Shown here in pieces: positions 29,472 through 37,761 of a stretch of DNA of 64,000 bases; the stretch's first letter is position 1, and each line of letters begins with the position of its first letter. A program made the translations under genes and the position numbers. The notes under the pieces are model-generated. The model ran no database searches and was not told the DNA's origin. It was given only the letters and a program-made list of their open reading frames with translations. This DNA is from Kitasatospora sp. SUK 42 (GTDB lineage Bacteria; Actinomycetota; Actinomycetes; Streptomycetales; Streptomycetaceae), in NCBI RefSeq assembly GCF_015776785.2, contig NZ_LFMD02000003.1, forward strand, positions 1,520,330-1,584,329, read 5' to 3'.

Positions 29472-30584
29472 GTGACGGAGTCGGCTGCCGAGTCGGGATA
29501 CCGGGACCGGGTGCGCGGAGCGCTGCTCGGCGGGGCGATCGGCGACGCGTTGGGCTGGCCGGTGGAGTTCCAGCAGCTCCATCAGATCCAGGACCGCTAC
29601 GGGCCGCAGGGCGTGACCGCGCTGCCGGCCGGGAGCGGGCCGGTGGAGGTCACCGACGACACCCAGATGACGCTGTTCACCGCCGAGGGCCTGATCCGCG
29701 GTTTCGTCCGCGGCTGGACGGGCGGCGGCGGCTCGGTGCCGGAGGCGGTGCACGGCGCCTACCGGCGCTGGCTGCGGACCCAGTACCAGGGCGGGCCGGA
29801 CAGCGAGCCGCAGCCCCGCCCGTACGACGGCTGGCTGCTGGGCCGGCCGTTCCTGTACGCCCGGCGCGCGCCGGGCAACGCCTGCCTGAGCGGGGTGTCC
29901 GAGCACCCGGTGTTCGAGGCGCCGTCCGCGATCGGGCGGCCGGGGCCGGTCAACCCGGGTTCCAAGGGCTGCGGCACGGTGATGCGCTCGGCGCCGTTCG
30001 GGCTGGCCCGGCTGGGCGCCGAGCAGTCCTTCGGGCTGGCCGTGCAGTGCGCCCAGCTCACCCACGGGCACCCGACCGGCTACCTGGCGGCGGGCGCCTT
30101 CGCGGCGCTGGTCGAGCGGCTCGCGGGCGGGACGGAGCCGTGGGCGGCGGTCGGCGAGACGGTGGAGCAGATCCGGGAGCTGCCCTCGTCCAAGGAGACG
30201 GTGCAGGCGCTGGCCAGGGCGGTGCGGATCGCCCAGGAGTCCGAGCCCGCGGCGGAGGCCGTGGAGCGGGTCGGGCTCGGCTGGATCGCCGAGGAGTGCC
30301 TGGCCATCGCGGTGTACTCGCTGCTGGCGGCCACCCTCGACCCCGACCCGGTGCGCACCGCGCTGCTGCTGTCGGTCAATCACTCCGGGGACAGCGACTC
30401 GACCGGCGCGGTCTGCGGCAACCTGGTCGGGGCCGCGTACGGTGCCTCGGCGCTGCCCGCCGAGTGGGCCGGGGCGGTCGAGGGGCGGGCCGAACTGCTG
30501 ACGGTCGCGGACGACCTGCTGGTGCTGTTCGGCAGCCGCGACCCCGGCCACCCGGCGCTCGGCGGGCGCTACCCGGCCTGGTAG
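29472..30584 (+). CDS. ADP-ribosylglycohydrolase family protein (DraG/ARH)
   Basis: A 370-residue all-alpha ARH-type hydrolase. Both metal sites are intact: VTDDTQMT (Asp62-Asp63) and SGDSDSTG (residues 306-311, Asp307 and Asp309). Other ARH landmarks are LGGAIGDALGWPVEF (19-33), GSKGCGTVMRSAP and LTHGHPTGYLA. Family members remove ADP-ribose from arginine, serine, nucleic acid or small molecules using two Mg ions. The GTG start has AAGGGGG upstream. A second, distinct homologue lies on the other strand at 31974-32972. The target is unknown. Confidence 0.92.
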   Translation: MTESAAESGYRDRVRGALLGGAIGDALGWPVEFQQLHQIQDRYGPQGVTALPAGSGPVEVTDDTQMTLFTAEGLIRGFVRGWTGGGGSVPEAVHGAYRRWLRTQYQGGPDSEPQPRPYDGWLLGRPFLYARRAPGNACLSGVSEHPVFEAPSAIGRPGPVNPGSKGCGTVMRSAPFGLARLGAEQSFGLAVQCAQLTHGHPTGYLAAGAFAALVERLAGGTEPWAAVGETVEQIRELPSSKETVQALARAVRIAQESEPAAEAVERVGLGWIAEECLAIAVYSLLAATLDPDPVRTALLLSVNHSGDSDSTGAVCGNLVGAAYGASALPAEWAGAVEGRAELLTVADDLLVLFGSRDPGHPALGGRYPAW

Positions 30585-30612
30585 CGGCCGCCCCTCCTGG
30601 TTGGCGGCCGCT
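30583..30612. terminator. Convergent hairpin terminator
   Basis: An inverted repeat with perfect 10-bp arms (30583-30592 and 30603-30612) and a 10-nt loop lies at the junction of the converging ARH and serpin genes. Confidence 0.7.
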
Positions 30613-30626
30613 CCCCCTGATCGCGG

Positions 30627-31937
30627 CTACTTCGCCTGCGGGTCGGTGACCTGACCGAGGAACAGCGGCGCGCCACCGGCGGGGTCCCGGATCAGGAACA
30701 GGAACGGCCGGTCGACGTGCAGCTGGACGGTGTCCGGCGCGGCGGGGGCCGCCAGCGCCACGATCCCGGCGCCGCTGCCGGCCGCCGCGACCGTGCCGTC
30801 CTCGTCCACCTCGACGGTGGCCTTCTGCACCACGGCGCCCAGGGCGAGCCGGTCCTTGGCCAGCCCGGTGAAGTCGGGTGCGTCGAAGGCGGCCCGGACG
30901 CCGAGCGAGCGCAGGACGGGGACGAGGTCGCCGGCGGTGTCGAAGTGGAAGCGCGGCAGGGTGAGGTCGACGTTGCGCTGCTCCAGCCCGCCGAGGATCC
31001 GGTCGAGCTGCGGCTGGTCCAGGCCCTTGGTGAAGGCCGTGAAGCCGCCCTGCGCGGGGACGATCAGGTCCATCGCCAGGTTCCCTCCCGCGTACGGGAG
31101 TTCCACGGCCTGCCAGGGTTCGCCGACGATCCCGCCGGAGCCCTCGGCGTAGCGGAAGCCGCCCTTCTGACTCATGGTGCTCACCGCCGGGGTGGAGCCG
31201 TCGGGCTTGTGGAAGGGCCGGTCGGCGGTGTTCTCGTGCTTGAAGCCGGAGGCCCACTTGGCCTTGAGGTACAACGCGTCGGTGAGGGCGAGCCGGGTGT
31301 CCCCGGTGATCTGCTTCGGGCCGAAGAGGTCCTTGATCCGCCCTTCGGTGGCCTTCTCCACGGCCGTGTTGACCGTCTTGCGGGCACCGGCCGGGTCCTT
31401 GGCGAAGTCGACCGGGTGGACGCCCTCGTCGAAGGCGGCGGCGAGGGTGTCCAGGTACTCGGGGTCGAGGGCCAGACCCTGCTGGGCCCACAGGTCGTCG
31501 CTGCGGCGCAGCGTGACCTGGTCGCCGTCGGCCTTCTTCGGTCCGAGCGCGCCGACGGCGAGGGCGTACTGCCTCGGGTCGAGCCCGGTGTGCAGGGCCT
31601 TGGCCAGCTCCTGGGCGGTCGCCCCGCGCGCGCCGGGCAGCAGCATCCCGAGCACGGTGGCCAGCCCGGTGGGCGAGACCACGGTGTTGCGCCCGGCCGC
31701 GTCCGCCGAGAGCCCCTTCAGGAGGTCGAGCCCGAAGGCGCTGGTGGCGGTCGCGGTGGCGGCCACCTGGGCCGGGTCGACCGGAGGACGGCTGACCGTC
31801 CCGGAGGCCCGCACCACCGGGGGCCCGTCCGCTGCCGTGCTGCCGCACCCCGCCAGGGCCGGCCAGGCCGCCAGCACGCCCACGAGTAGCAGCCCGGCCG
31901 GGCGGCGGCTGCGTTGTCCGGTGCTCCGCTTCGTCAT
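30627..31937 (-). CDS. Serpin-family protease inhibitor, lipoprotein
   Basis: A 436-residue serpin. A basic N-terminus, a hydrophobic stretch and the lipobox LAGC (near residues 21-28) predict a membrane-anchored, exported lipoprotein. Serpin landmarks are the NTVVSPTGLATVLGMLLPGA start of the fold, LTLPRFHFDTAGDL, the breach/hinge segment VVQKATVEVDEDGTVAAAG (about 370-388) and the C-terminal signature HVDRPFLFLIRDPAGG with LFLGQVTDP. The small-residue hinge (GTVAAAG) is of the inhibitory type. Counting from it puts Leu-Ala at P1-P1', although the loop is about five residues longer than in antitrypsin, so P1 is uncertain. The ATG at 31937 was chosen over a GTG five codons upstream, which lacks a ribosome binding site. 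Confidence 0.93.
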   Translation of the reverse strand: MTKRSTGQRSRRPAGLLLVGVLAAWPALAGCGSTAADGPPVVRASGTVSRPPVDPAQVAATATATSAFGLDLLKGLSADAAGRNTVVSPTGLATVLGMLLPGARGATAQELAKALHTGLDPRQYALAVGALGPKKADGDQVTLRRSDDLWAQQGLALDPEYLDTLAAAFDEGVHPVDFAKDPAGARKTVNTAVEKATEGRIKDLFGPKQITGDTRLALTDALYLKAKWASGFKHENTADRPFHKPDGSTPAVSTMSQKGGFRYAEGSGGIVGEPWQAVELPYAGGNLAMDLIVPAQGGFTAFTKGLDQPQLDRILGGLEQRNVDLTLPRFHFDTAGDLVPVLRSLGVRAAFDAPDFTGLAKDRLALGAVVQKATVEVDEDGTVAAAGSGAGIVALAAPAAPDTVQLHVDRPFLFLIRDPAGGAPLFLGQVTDPQAK

Positions 31938-31973
31938 GGCCCTTCGACGCACCGCCCCGGATTCGGGTTCCGG

Positions 31974-32972
31974 TCAGTCCCAGAGCGCCCCGAGCGCGAG
32001 CAGCTCGTCCCGGTACTCGATCCGCTCGACCCACTCCCCCGGCCAGACCGCCTCGCCGTGGTGGGCGCCCGCGAAGGCGCCGGTGAGGCAGGCGAGGGAG
32101 TCGGAGTCGCCGCTGGAGTAGGCGGCCCGGCGGACGGCGGCGACCGGGTCGTCCGGCAGCAGCAGGAAGCAGAGCAGACCGGTACCGAAGGCCTCCTCGG
32201 CGATCCAGCCCTCGCCGGTGGCCAGGCAGGGGTCGGCCTCCAGGTCGGGCGCGGCGAGCGCGGCCTCCAGCTGGTCGAGCACCTTCAGGCATTCGTCCCA
32301 GCCCCGGGCGATGACGGCCTGCGGCGAGGCGCCGTACCAGCGCTCGGCGAGGTCGCCGAGCCAGAACTCGTCGTACCGCTCCCGGCTCGCCAGCGCGTAC
32401 GTGCGCAGCACCCCGGGCAGGGCGGCCGGGGTGACGCCCTCGGCCAGCCTGCGGACGGCGTACGCGGTGAGGTCGCTGGCGGCGAGCGCGGTCGGGTGGC
32501 CGTGGGTGAGCGCGGACTGGAGCTGGGCGGCGCCGGAGAGCTGCCGGGCGTCCAGTTCGCGGATGAGCCCGATCGGGGCGACCCGCATGTTGGCGCCGCA
32601 GCCCTTGGAGCCGACGTCGCTCGCGTCCTGCCAGCGGCGCTCGGGGCGGCTGAGCCGCTGGCAGGCGCGCAGGCAGGTCATGCCGGGGGCGCGGTTGTTC
32701 TCCGGGGAGCGCCACCAGTCGACGAACTCCTCGCGGACCGGCCGCTCCAGCCGAAGGGGCGTCAGCGGCCCGCGTGCCAGGGCGGTGCGCAGGCCTCGGC
32801 CGAGGGCGAGGGTCATCTGGGTGTCGTCGGTGACCAGCGCCTTCTCCGGCAACGGGAGTTGACGCCAGTCCGGGCAGTACTGGGCGATGTGCTCGATCTC
32901 GTCGAACTCGGTCTCCCGGCCCATCGCGTCCCCGATCGCCAGCCCCAGCAGCGCGCCCGTCGCCTTGCCCAC
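31974..32972 (-). CDS. ADP-ribosylglycohydrolase family protein (second homologue)
   Basis: A 332-residue ARH-type hydrolase starting with GTG (MGKATGALLGLAIGDAMG) with GGAGGGGG 7 nt before it. Both metal sites are present: VTDDTQMT (Asp49-Asp50) and SGDSDSLA near residue 290. GSKGCGANMRVAPIGL and LTHGHPTALAA match the homologue at 29472-30584, but overall identity looks modest, so they are probably functionally distinct. The frame stays open far upstream across the P450 gene, which is an artefact of high GC. It lies 36 nt upstream of the serpin and 20 nt after the P450, so it could be co-transcribed with both. Confidence 0.92.
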   Translation of the reverse strand: MGKATGALLGLAIGDAMGRETEFDEIEHIAQYCPDWRQLPLPEKALVTDDTQMTLALGRGLRTALARGPLTPLRLERPVREEFVDWWRSPENNRAPGMTCLRACQRLSRPERRWQDASDVGSKGCGANMRVAPIGLIRELDARQLSGAAQLQSALTHGHPTALAASDLTAYAVRRLAEGVTPAALPGVLRTYALASRERYDEFWLGDLAERWYGASPQAVIARGWDECLKVLDQLEAALAAPDLEADPCLATGEGWIAEEAFGTGLLCFLLLPDDPVAAVRRAAYSSGDSDSLACLTGAFAGAHHGEAVWPGEWVERIEYRDELLALGALWD

Positions 32973-32992
32973 GGCCGTTCCCCCTCCGTCGT

Positions 32993-34207
32993 CTACACCT
33001 CGACCAGCAGTTCCTTGAGCCCGCGGATCACGTAGCCCGGGTTCCACTCGGGCTCGCGGACCAGCCGCAGGCCCGGGGCCCGGCGCAGCAGGGTGCCGTA
33101 GGACTCGGTGAGCTCCAGTCTGGCGAGGGGCGCGCCCAGACAGAAGTGAATTCCGGCACCGAAGGTGATGTGCGGGTTGTCGGTGCGGCCGAGGTCGAGG
33201 CGGTCGGGGTCGGCGAAGCGCTCGGGGTCGCGGTTGGCGGAGCCGAAGAGCAGGGCGATCTCGGCGCCGCGCGGGATGGTGACGCCGTGGACCTCGATGT
33301 CCTCCAGCACCCAGCGCTCGAACATCTGCAGCGGGGTGTCCCAGCGCATCAGTTCCTCGATGGCGGTGGGCAGCAGTTCGTCGACCGAGCCGCGCAGCCG
33401 GGCGAGCTCCTCGGGGTGGCGGAACAGTGCCCACCAGCCGTTGCCGGTGGTGTTGACGGTCGCCTCGTGGCCGGCGTTGAGCAGCAGCACGCAGGTGGAG
33501 ATCATCTCCTGCTCGCTGAGCGCGTCGGAGCCCTCCTGGGCCTGGATGAGCGCGCTGATCAGGTCGGTGCCGGGGGCGGTGCGGCGTTCGCGGATCAGTG
33601 CGCGCAGGTAGTCGGAGAACTCGGTGCTCGCGGTGACGGCCCGGCGGGCGGCCTCCTCGGTCGGGTTGAGCTCGAACATCCCGGTGATGTCGGCGGACCA
33701 GGGGCGCAGCAGGTGCCGGTCGCTCTCCGGCACGCCGAGCATCTCGGCGATGACGGCGACGGGCAGCGGCTCGGCGACGGTGGCGATGAGGTCGCCGCCA
33801 CCCTCCGCGAGCAGCCCGTCGACGAGTTCCCCGGCGAGGCGCCGGACGGTCGGGCGCAGGCCCTCGACCATGCGCGGGGTGAAGGCCTTGGAGACCAGCC
33901 GGCGGATCCGGGTGTGGTCGGGGGCCTCCAGGTCGAGCAGCCCGTTGTCGTTGAGGGTGTGGAAGGGCTCGTGCGCCGGGTCGGGCTCGGGGCGGCCGAA
34001 CTCCTGGTGGCTGAACCGGTGGGTGTAGGTGCGGCCCAGCCGCCGGTCGCGCAGCAGGGCGCTGACGTCCTCGTACCGTGAGACGAGCCACTGGTTCGTC
34101 GGTTCGAAGTACGTCACCGGCGCGTTCCGGCGCAGGTCGGCGTACGCGTCGTACGGGTGGGCCACGAACGCCGCCGACCAGGGGTCGAACTTCGCCGTCG
34201 TCGTCAT
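32993..34207 (-). CDS. Cytochrome P450
   Basis: A 404-residue bacterial class I P450 starting MTTTAKFDPWSAAFVAHPYDAY. The I-helix oxygen-binding motif is LLNAGHEATVN (about residues 235-245, with Glu-Thr pair), the K-helix ExxR is EELMR, and the haem ligand Cys lies in FGAGIHFCLGAPLARLE (about 345-361). It resembles the CYP105/107-type hydroxylases common in streptomycetes. No ferredoxin gene lies beside it. The frame has an 18-codon upstream extension; the chosen ATG has GGAG 9 nt upstream and fits homologues. The substrate is unknown. Confidence 0.93.
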   Translation of the reverse strand: MTTTAKFDPWSAAFVAHPYDAYADLRRNAPVTYFEPTNQWLVSRYEDVSALLRDRRLGRTYTHRFSHQEFGRPEPDPAHEPFHTLNDNGLLDLEAPDHTRIRRLVSKAFTPRMVEGLRPTVRRLAGELVDGLLAEGGGDLIATVAEPLPVAVIAEMLGVPESDRHLLRPWSADITGMFELNPTEEAARRAVTASTEFSDYLRALIRERRTAPGTDLISALIQAQEGSDALSEQEMISTCVLLLNAGHEATVNTTGNGWWALFRHPEELARLRGSVDELLPTAIEELMRWDTPLQMFERWVLEDIEVHGVTIPRGAEIALLFGSANRDPERFADPDRLDLGRTDNPHITFGAGIHFCLGAPLARLELTESYGTLLRRAPGLRLVREPEWNPGYVIRGLKELLVEV

Positions 34208-34297
34208 CGGTCGATCACTCCAGGCCAGGAGGGGGGAAGCCGGAAGGATCATCGTACGCACGCGGTACGTCCGGGAATATGACCCTTCCGGCCCTGC

Positions 34298-35038
34298 TCA
34301 GGCCCGCTCCAGGACAAGCCGTCGAACCAGCTTCGGCAGCGCCGTGGAGATCGGCTCCCGGATCACCTCGGCCGCGGCCGCGTCGTACGGCGTCTCCTCA
34401 CCGTTCACGATGATCAGCTTCGCGCCGCTCTTCACCGCGTTGTACGGCAGCCCGGCCACCGGGAACACCTGCAGGCTGGTGCCGACCGCGATGAACAGGT
34501 CGCAGGCGCGGGCGATCGCGTCGGCCTGTCCGAGCACCTCCTGGTCGAGGTTCTCGCCGAACATCACGATCCGCGACTTCAGGATCCCCCCGCACTCCCG
34601 GCAGTCCGGGTCCGGCTCGCCCGCCTCGACCCTCGCCAGCGCCTCCGTCATCGACCCGACCACCCGGCAGCCCAGGCACTGCGTCTCCCGGGCGCTGCCG
34701 TGCAGTTCGAGCACCTTGCGGGTGGTCAGGCCGGCCTTCTGGTGCAGGCCGTCGATGTTCTGGGTGAGCACCCGCATCGGCAGCCCGGAGCGCTCCAGAT
34801 CCACCAGCGCGCGGTGCCCGTCGTTCGGCTCGGCGGCCAGCGCGCCGGACTCCAGCCGCATCCGCCAGGCCCGCCGGCGCACCTCCGGGTCCTCCCGGTA
34901 CGGGCCGATGGTGACCAGTTCCTCGGCGGACGGGTCCCTGCGCCAAAGCCCTTGCGGGCCGCGGTAGTCGGGGATGCCGGAGTCCGTCGAGATGCCCGCG
35001 CCGGTGAGCACGGCGATCAGGGGTCGCTTCGCGTTCAT
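34298..35038 (-). CDS. Sir2-family NAD-dependent protein deacylase
   Basis: A 246-residue sirtuin starting MNAKRPLIAVLTGAGISTDSG. NAD-binding GAGISTDSGIPDYRG (near residues 14-28), TQNIDGLHQKAGL, the catalytic His in LELHGSARE, and four zinc cysteines (CLGC and CREC) are all present, then GTSLQVFPVAGLP and IIVNGEETPYD. It should remove acyl groups from lysines using NAD, releasing O-acyl-ADP-ribose; some sirtuins instead ADP-ribosylate. Its neighbourhood holds two ADP-ribosylglycohydrolases. The upstream in-frame extension is not conserved. Confidence 0.93.
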   Translation of the reverse strand: MNAKRPLIAVLTGAGISTDSGIPDYRGPQGLWRRDPSAEELVTIGPYREDPEVRRRAWRMRLESGALAAEPNDGHRALVDLERSGLPMRVLTQNIDGLHQKAGLTTRKVLELHGSARETQCLGCRVVGSMTEALARVEAGEPDPDCRECGGILKSRIVMFGENLDQEVLGQADAIARACDLFIAVGTSLQVFPVAGLPYNAVKSGAKLIIVNGEETPYDAAAAEVIREPISTALPKLVRRLVLERA

Positions 35039-35082
35039 ACCCCGGACGGTACGGCCGCCGGAGGGTCCGCGGCCACCGAAAA

Positions 35083-35694
35083 TCAGGCCAACGCCAGGCG
35101 CGGGGCGGCCGCCGGGCGGACCAGCGGGGCCAGCGCGCCGAGGTAGCAGAGCGCGGCGAACGGGATGAAGGCGAGATCGGCGGCCGTGGCCACCGTGCCG
35201 ACCAGCATCAGCACCGGGCTCCACCAGCGCAGCGTCCGGGCCGGGCCCACCGAGGCGGCGACCAGCAGCGCCAGCAGGCCGACGTAGAACAGCAGCGGGC
35301 CGACCTGGTAGACGGCGGGCAGGACACCGGGGACGTCCTGGATGCGGCCGAACAGCCGCTTCTGCTCGGCCTTGTCCGCGGCCGCCAGGCCGACGTACAG
35401 GTCGATCCCGATCTGCACCAGCGAGGCCGCCAGGCCCGCGAGGGCCGTCCCCAGCGCCGCGCCCGCCGCCAGCCGTCCGGCCGCCGTACCGCGCGGGGCG
35501 AGCGGCCGGCGCAGCGCGAGCAGGATCGGGGCGAACAGCAGTAGGCCGGCGAACATCGCGGCGTGCCCGGCGGTCCAGCCGAGGCCGGGCTCACGGGAGC
35601 CGGGCAGCAGCCGGACGCCGCCGTAGAGGGCCATCAGCACGGGGGCGCCGACGACGGCGAGGGTGGTGAGGCGGGTGTTCCGGGGGGCGTTCAT
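35083..35694 (-). CDS. Membrane protein of unknown function
   Basis: A 203-residue protein with about six hydrophobic helices, beginning MNAPRNTRLTTLAVVGAPVL and containing GWTAGHAAMFAGLLLFAPILL and AAVYQ/PAVYQVGPLLFYVGL segments. GGAGG stands 7 nt before the ATG at 35694; the 14-codon upstream extension was rejected. No catalytic motif is visible. It is 44 nt upstream of the sirtuin gene and could be co-transcribed with it. I do not recognise the family. Confidence 0.7.
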   Translation of the reverse strand: MNAPRNTRLTTLAVVGAPVLMALYGGVRLLPGSREPGLGWTAGHAAMFAGLLLFAPILLALRRPLAPRGTAAGRLAAGAALGTALAGLAASLVQIGIDLYVGLAAADKAEQKRLFGRIQDVPGVLPAVYQVGPLLFYVGLLALLVAASVGPARTLRWWSPVLMLVGTVATAADLAFIPFAALCYLGALAPLVRPAAAPRLALA

Positions 35695-35814
35695 CCGAGG
35701 TCCTCCAGCGGTGTCCGTGGTCCGTTCCGACGCCACAGAGCCTGTCCGCCGGGGCCCTCGTCGGGGATCGCCCGCACCGGCGAACTCACCGCCTCCCCCG
35801 CAGGAGCGAGTCGC

Positions 35815-36495
35815 TCAGGACTCCCCCGCCACCACCGCCCCGGCCTCGTACGCGAACACCACCGCGTGCACCCGGTCGCGCAGGCCGAGCTTGCTCAGCA
35901 CATTGCTGACGTGCGTCTTCACCGTGTGCTCGCTGACCACCAGCTCGGCCGCGATCTCCGCGTTGGACAGCCCGCGCGCGATCAGCCGCAGCGTCTCCCG
36001 CTCGCGCAGGGTCAGCTGCTCCAGCAGCTTGGACGGCGGCCGCACCGCCCGCTCCCGGCCGCCGGGCCGGCGGGCGGCGAACTCGCCGATCAGCCTCCTG
36101 GTCACCGAGGGGGCGAGCAGCGCCTCCCCCGAGGCGACCATCCGCACCCCGTGCGCCAGGTCGTCCCGCCGGACGTCCTTGAGCAGGAAGCCGCTCGCGC
36201 CCGCGTACAGCGCGTCGAAGACGTAGTCGTCGATGTCGAAGGTGGTCAGCATGATCACCTTGGTGGACGGGAACTCGGCGCACACCCGGCGGGCCGCCTC
36301 CAGCCCGTCCATCACCGGCATCCGGACGTCCAGCAGCAGCACGTCCGGGCCGTGCTCGCGCACCGCCTCGACCGCCTCGGCGCCGTCGCGGGCCTCGGCC
36401 ACCACCTCGATGTCCGGCTGCGCGTCCAGGATCATCCCGAACCCGGCCCGCACCAGCTCCTGGTCGTCCGCGACGACCACCCGTATCGGCGTCAT
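35815..36495 (-). CDS. NarL/LuxR-type response regulator
   Basis: A 226-residue regulator. The receiver domain (residues 1-120) has the acidic pocket ADDQE (9-13), the phospho-acceptor Asp56 in LLLDVRMP, Thr in MLTTFD and Lys in FLLKDV. A LuxR-type helix-turn-helix (LTLRERETLRLIARGLSNAEIAAEL, then VSEHTVKTHVSNVLSKLGL) ends the protein. The ATG overlaps the kinase stop (ATGA), so it is coupled to its partner kinase. The targets are unknown; the upstream LiaG-like gene suggests envelope stress. Confidence 0.94.
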   Translation of the reverse strand: MTPIRVVVADDQELVRAGFGMILDAQPDIEVVAEARDGAEAVEAVREHGPDVLLLDVRMPVMDGLEAARRVCAEFPSTKVIMLTTFDIDDYVFDALYAGASGFLLKDVRRDDLAHGVRMVASGEALLAPSVTRRLIGEFAARRPGGRERAVRPPSKLLEQLTLRERETLRLIARGLSNAEIAAELVVSEHTVKTHVSNVLSKLGLRDRVHAVVFAYEAGAVVAGES

Positions 36496-37679
36496 CCGCC
36501 CACCCTCTCCACCACGCCGGCGGCCCCCAGCGGCAGCCGGGCGCTCACCAGGAAACCCCTGCCCTCCGGCCCCGGGCCGGCCTCGGCCCGTCCGCCGCAG
36601 GCCGCCGCGCGCTCCCGGATGCCGACCAGCCCGCGCCCGCCGGACCAGCCGGCCACCGTACGGTCGGCGGTCAGCGGCACCCCGCGGCCGTTGTCGGAGA
36701 CCACCACCTCCAGCACCTCGCCGGCCCGCCGCACCCGGACCGCGGCCCGGTCGGCCCCGGAGTGCTTGACGGTGTTGGTCAGCGCCTCCTGCACGATCCG
36801 GTACGCCGCCGTCTCCACGTCGACGGGCAACCCGCCCAGCCCGTCGGCGAGTTCGAGGTCCACCCGCAGGCCGGCCCCGCGCACCCGCTCGGCCACGTCG
36901 GCGAGTTCGGTCAGCCGGGGCTGCGGCGCCAGCTCCCGCCCCGCCTCCGGGTCCTTCAACACCCCGAGCACCCGCCGCAGTTGGACCATCGCGTCGCGGC
37001 CCGCGTCGGCGATGGTGTCGAAGGTGCGGATCGCCCGGTCCGGGTCGTTGCGCACCACCAGTGGCCCGGCCTCGGCCTGGATGACCATCAACGACACGGC
37101 GTGCGCCAGGATGTCGTGCATCTCCCGGGCGATCCGGGCCCGCTCCTCGGCGACCGCCCGGCCCGCCTCGCTGGCCGCCCGCACCCCGGCCTCCCGCGCC
37201 CGCTCCGCCTCCACCCGGGCCAACCGCCGCTGGGAGCGCACCAGGGCGCCGAAGACGAAGGAGCCGCCCGAGGTGAGCACGCTGAACAGCGCGCCGTTCG
37301 GCGAGTGGGTGCCGATCACGTTGGCGACCACCACCACCGCCAGCACCGACCAGCGCTGCCGGTCGGGGAAGCGCTCCGCCACCGTGTACATCCCGATCAC
37401 CGCGTACAGCGGCACCTGCGGGTTCGCCGAGTGCGCCACCACCGACAGCGCCAGCGAGGGCAGGCTGCCGGCGATCAGGACGGCCAGCGAGACGCGGCGC
37501 CGCCAGGGCAGGAACAGCGCGGTGGACACCGCCAGCAGGTACACCCACCAGGGCCAGTCCGTGTCGTCGTTGTAGACCGACCAGATCGACACCGCCGCCG
37601 AGCAGACCGCCAGGAAGGTGTCCAGCACGTACGGGCTCAACCCGGCCGTCCAGCCCCGCCAACGCGCCGCGCGCTCCAC
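36492..37679 (-). CDS. Sensor histidine kinase (NarL-partner type)
   Basis: A 395-residue kinase with five to six membrane helices in residues 15-147 and almost no extracytoplasmic loop, so it probably senses something in the membrane. The HisKA_3 motif REMHDILAHAVSLM carries the phospho-acceptor His188. The ATPase domain has NTVKHSGADRA (N box), VSDNGRGVPL and RGLVGIRERA. The start is GTG 37679, chosen for GGGGGAGG 7 nt upstream; the frame continues to 37772, but that part has no conserved features. It is coupled to the response regulator. Confidence 0.9.
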   Translation of the reverse strand: MERAARWRGWTAGLSPYVLDTFLAVCSAAVSIWSVYNDDTDWPWWVYLLAVSTALFLPWRRRVSLAVLIAGSLPSLALSVVAHSANPQVPLYAVIGMYTVAERFPDRQRWSVLAVVVVANVIGTHSPNGALFSVLTSGGSFVFGALVRSQRRLARVEAERAREAGVRAASEAGRAVAEERARIAREMHDILAHAVSLMVIQAEAGPLVVRNDPDRAIRTFDTIADAGRDAMVQLRRVLGVLKDPEAGRELAPQPRLTELADVAERVRGAGLRVDLELADGLGGLPVDVETAAYRIVQEALTNTVKHSGADRAAVRVRRAGEVLEVVVSDNGRGVPLTADRTVAGWSGGRGLVGIRERAAACGGRAEAGPGPEGRGFLVSARLPLGAAGVVERVGG

Positions 37680-37761
37680 CGCCGTACCTCCCCCGTGACC
37701 GGGGACGCCGTCCCCGCGGAGAAGATCATGCCCTACCGGCAGGACCTCGGGGACGGCCCGG

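Noticed and set aside
31974-34091. Apparent 705-residue fusion protein ending in the ADP-ribosylglycohydrolase
   Set aside because: The first 370 residues lie over the P450 gene in another frame and are Arg/Pro-rich without conservation; the true ARH start is GTG 32972.
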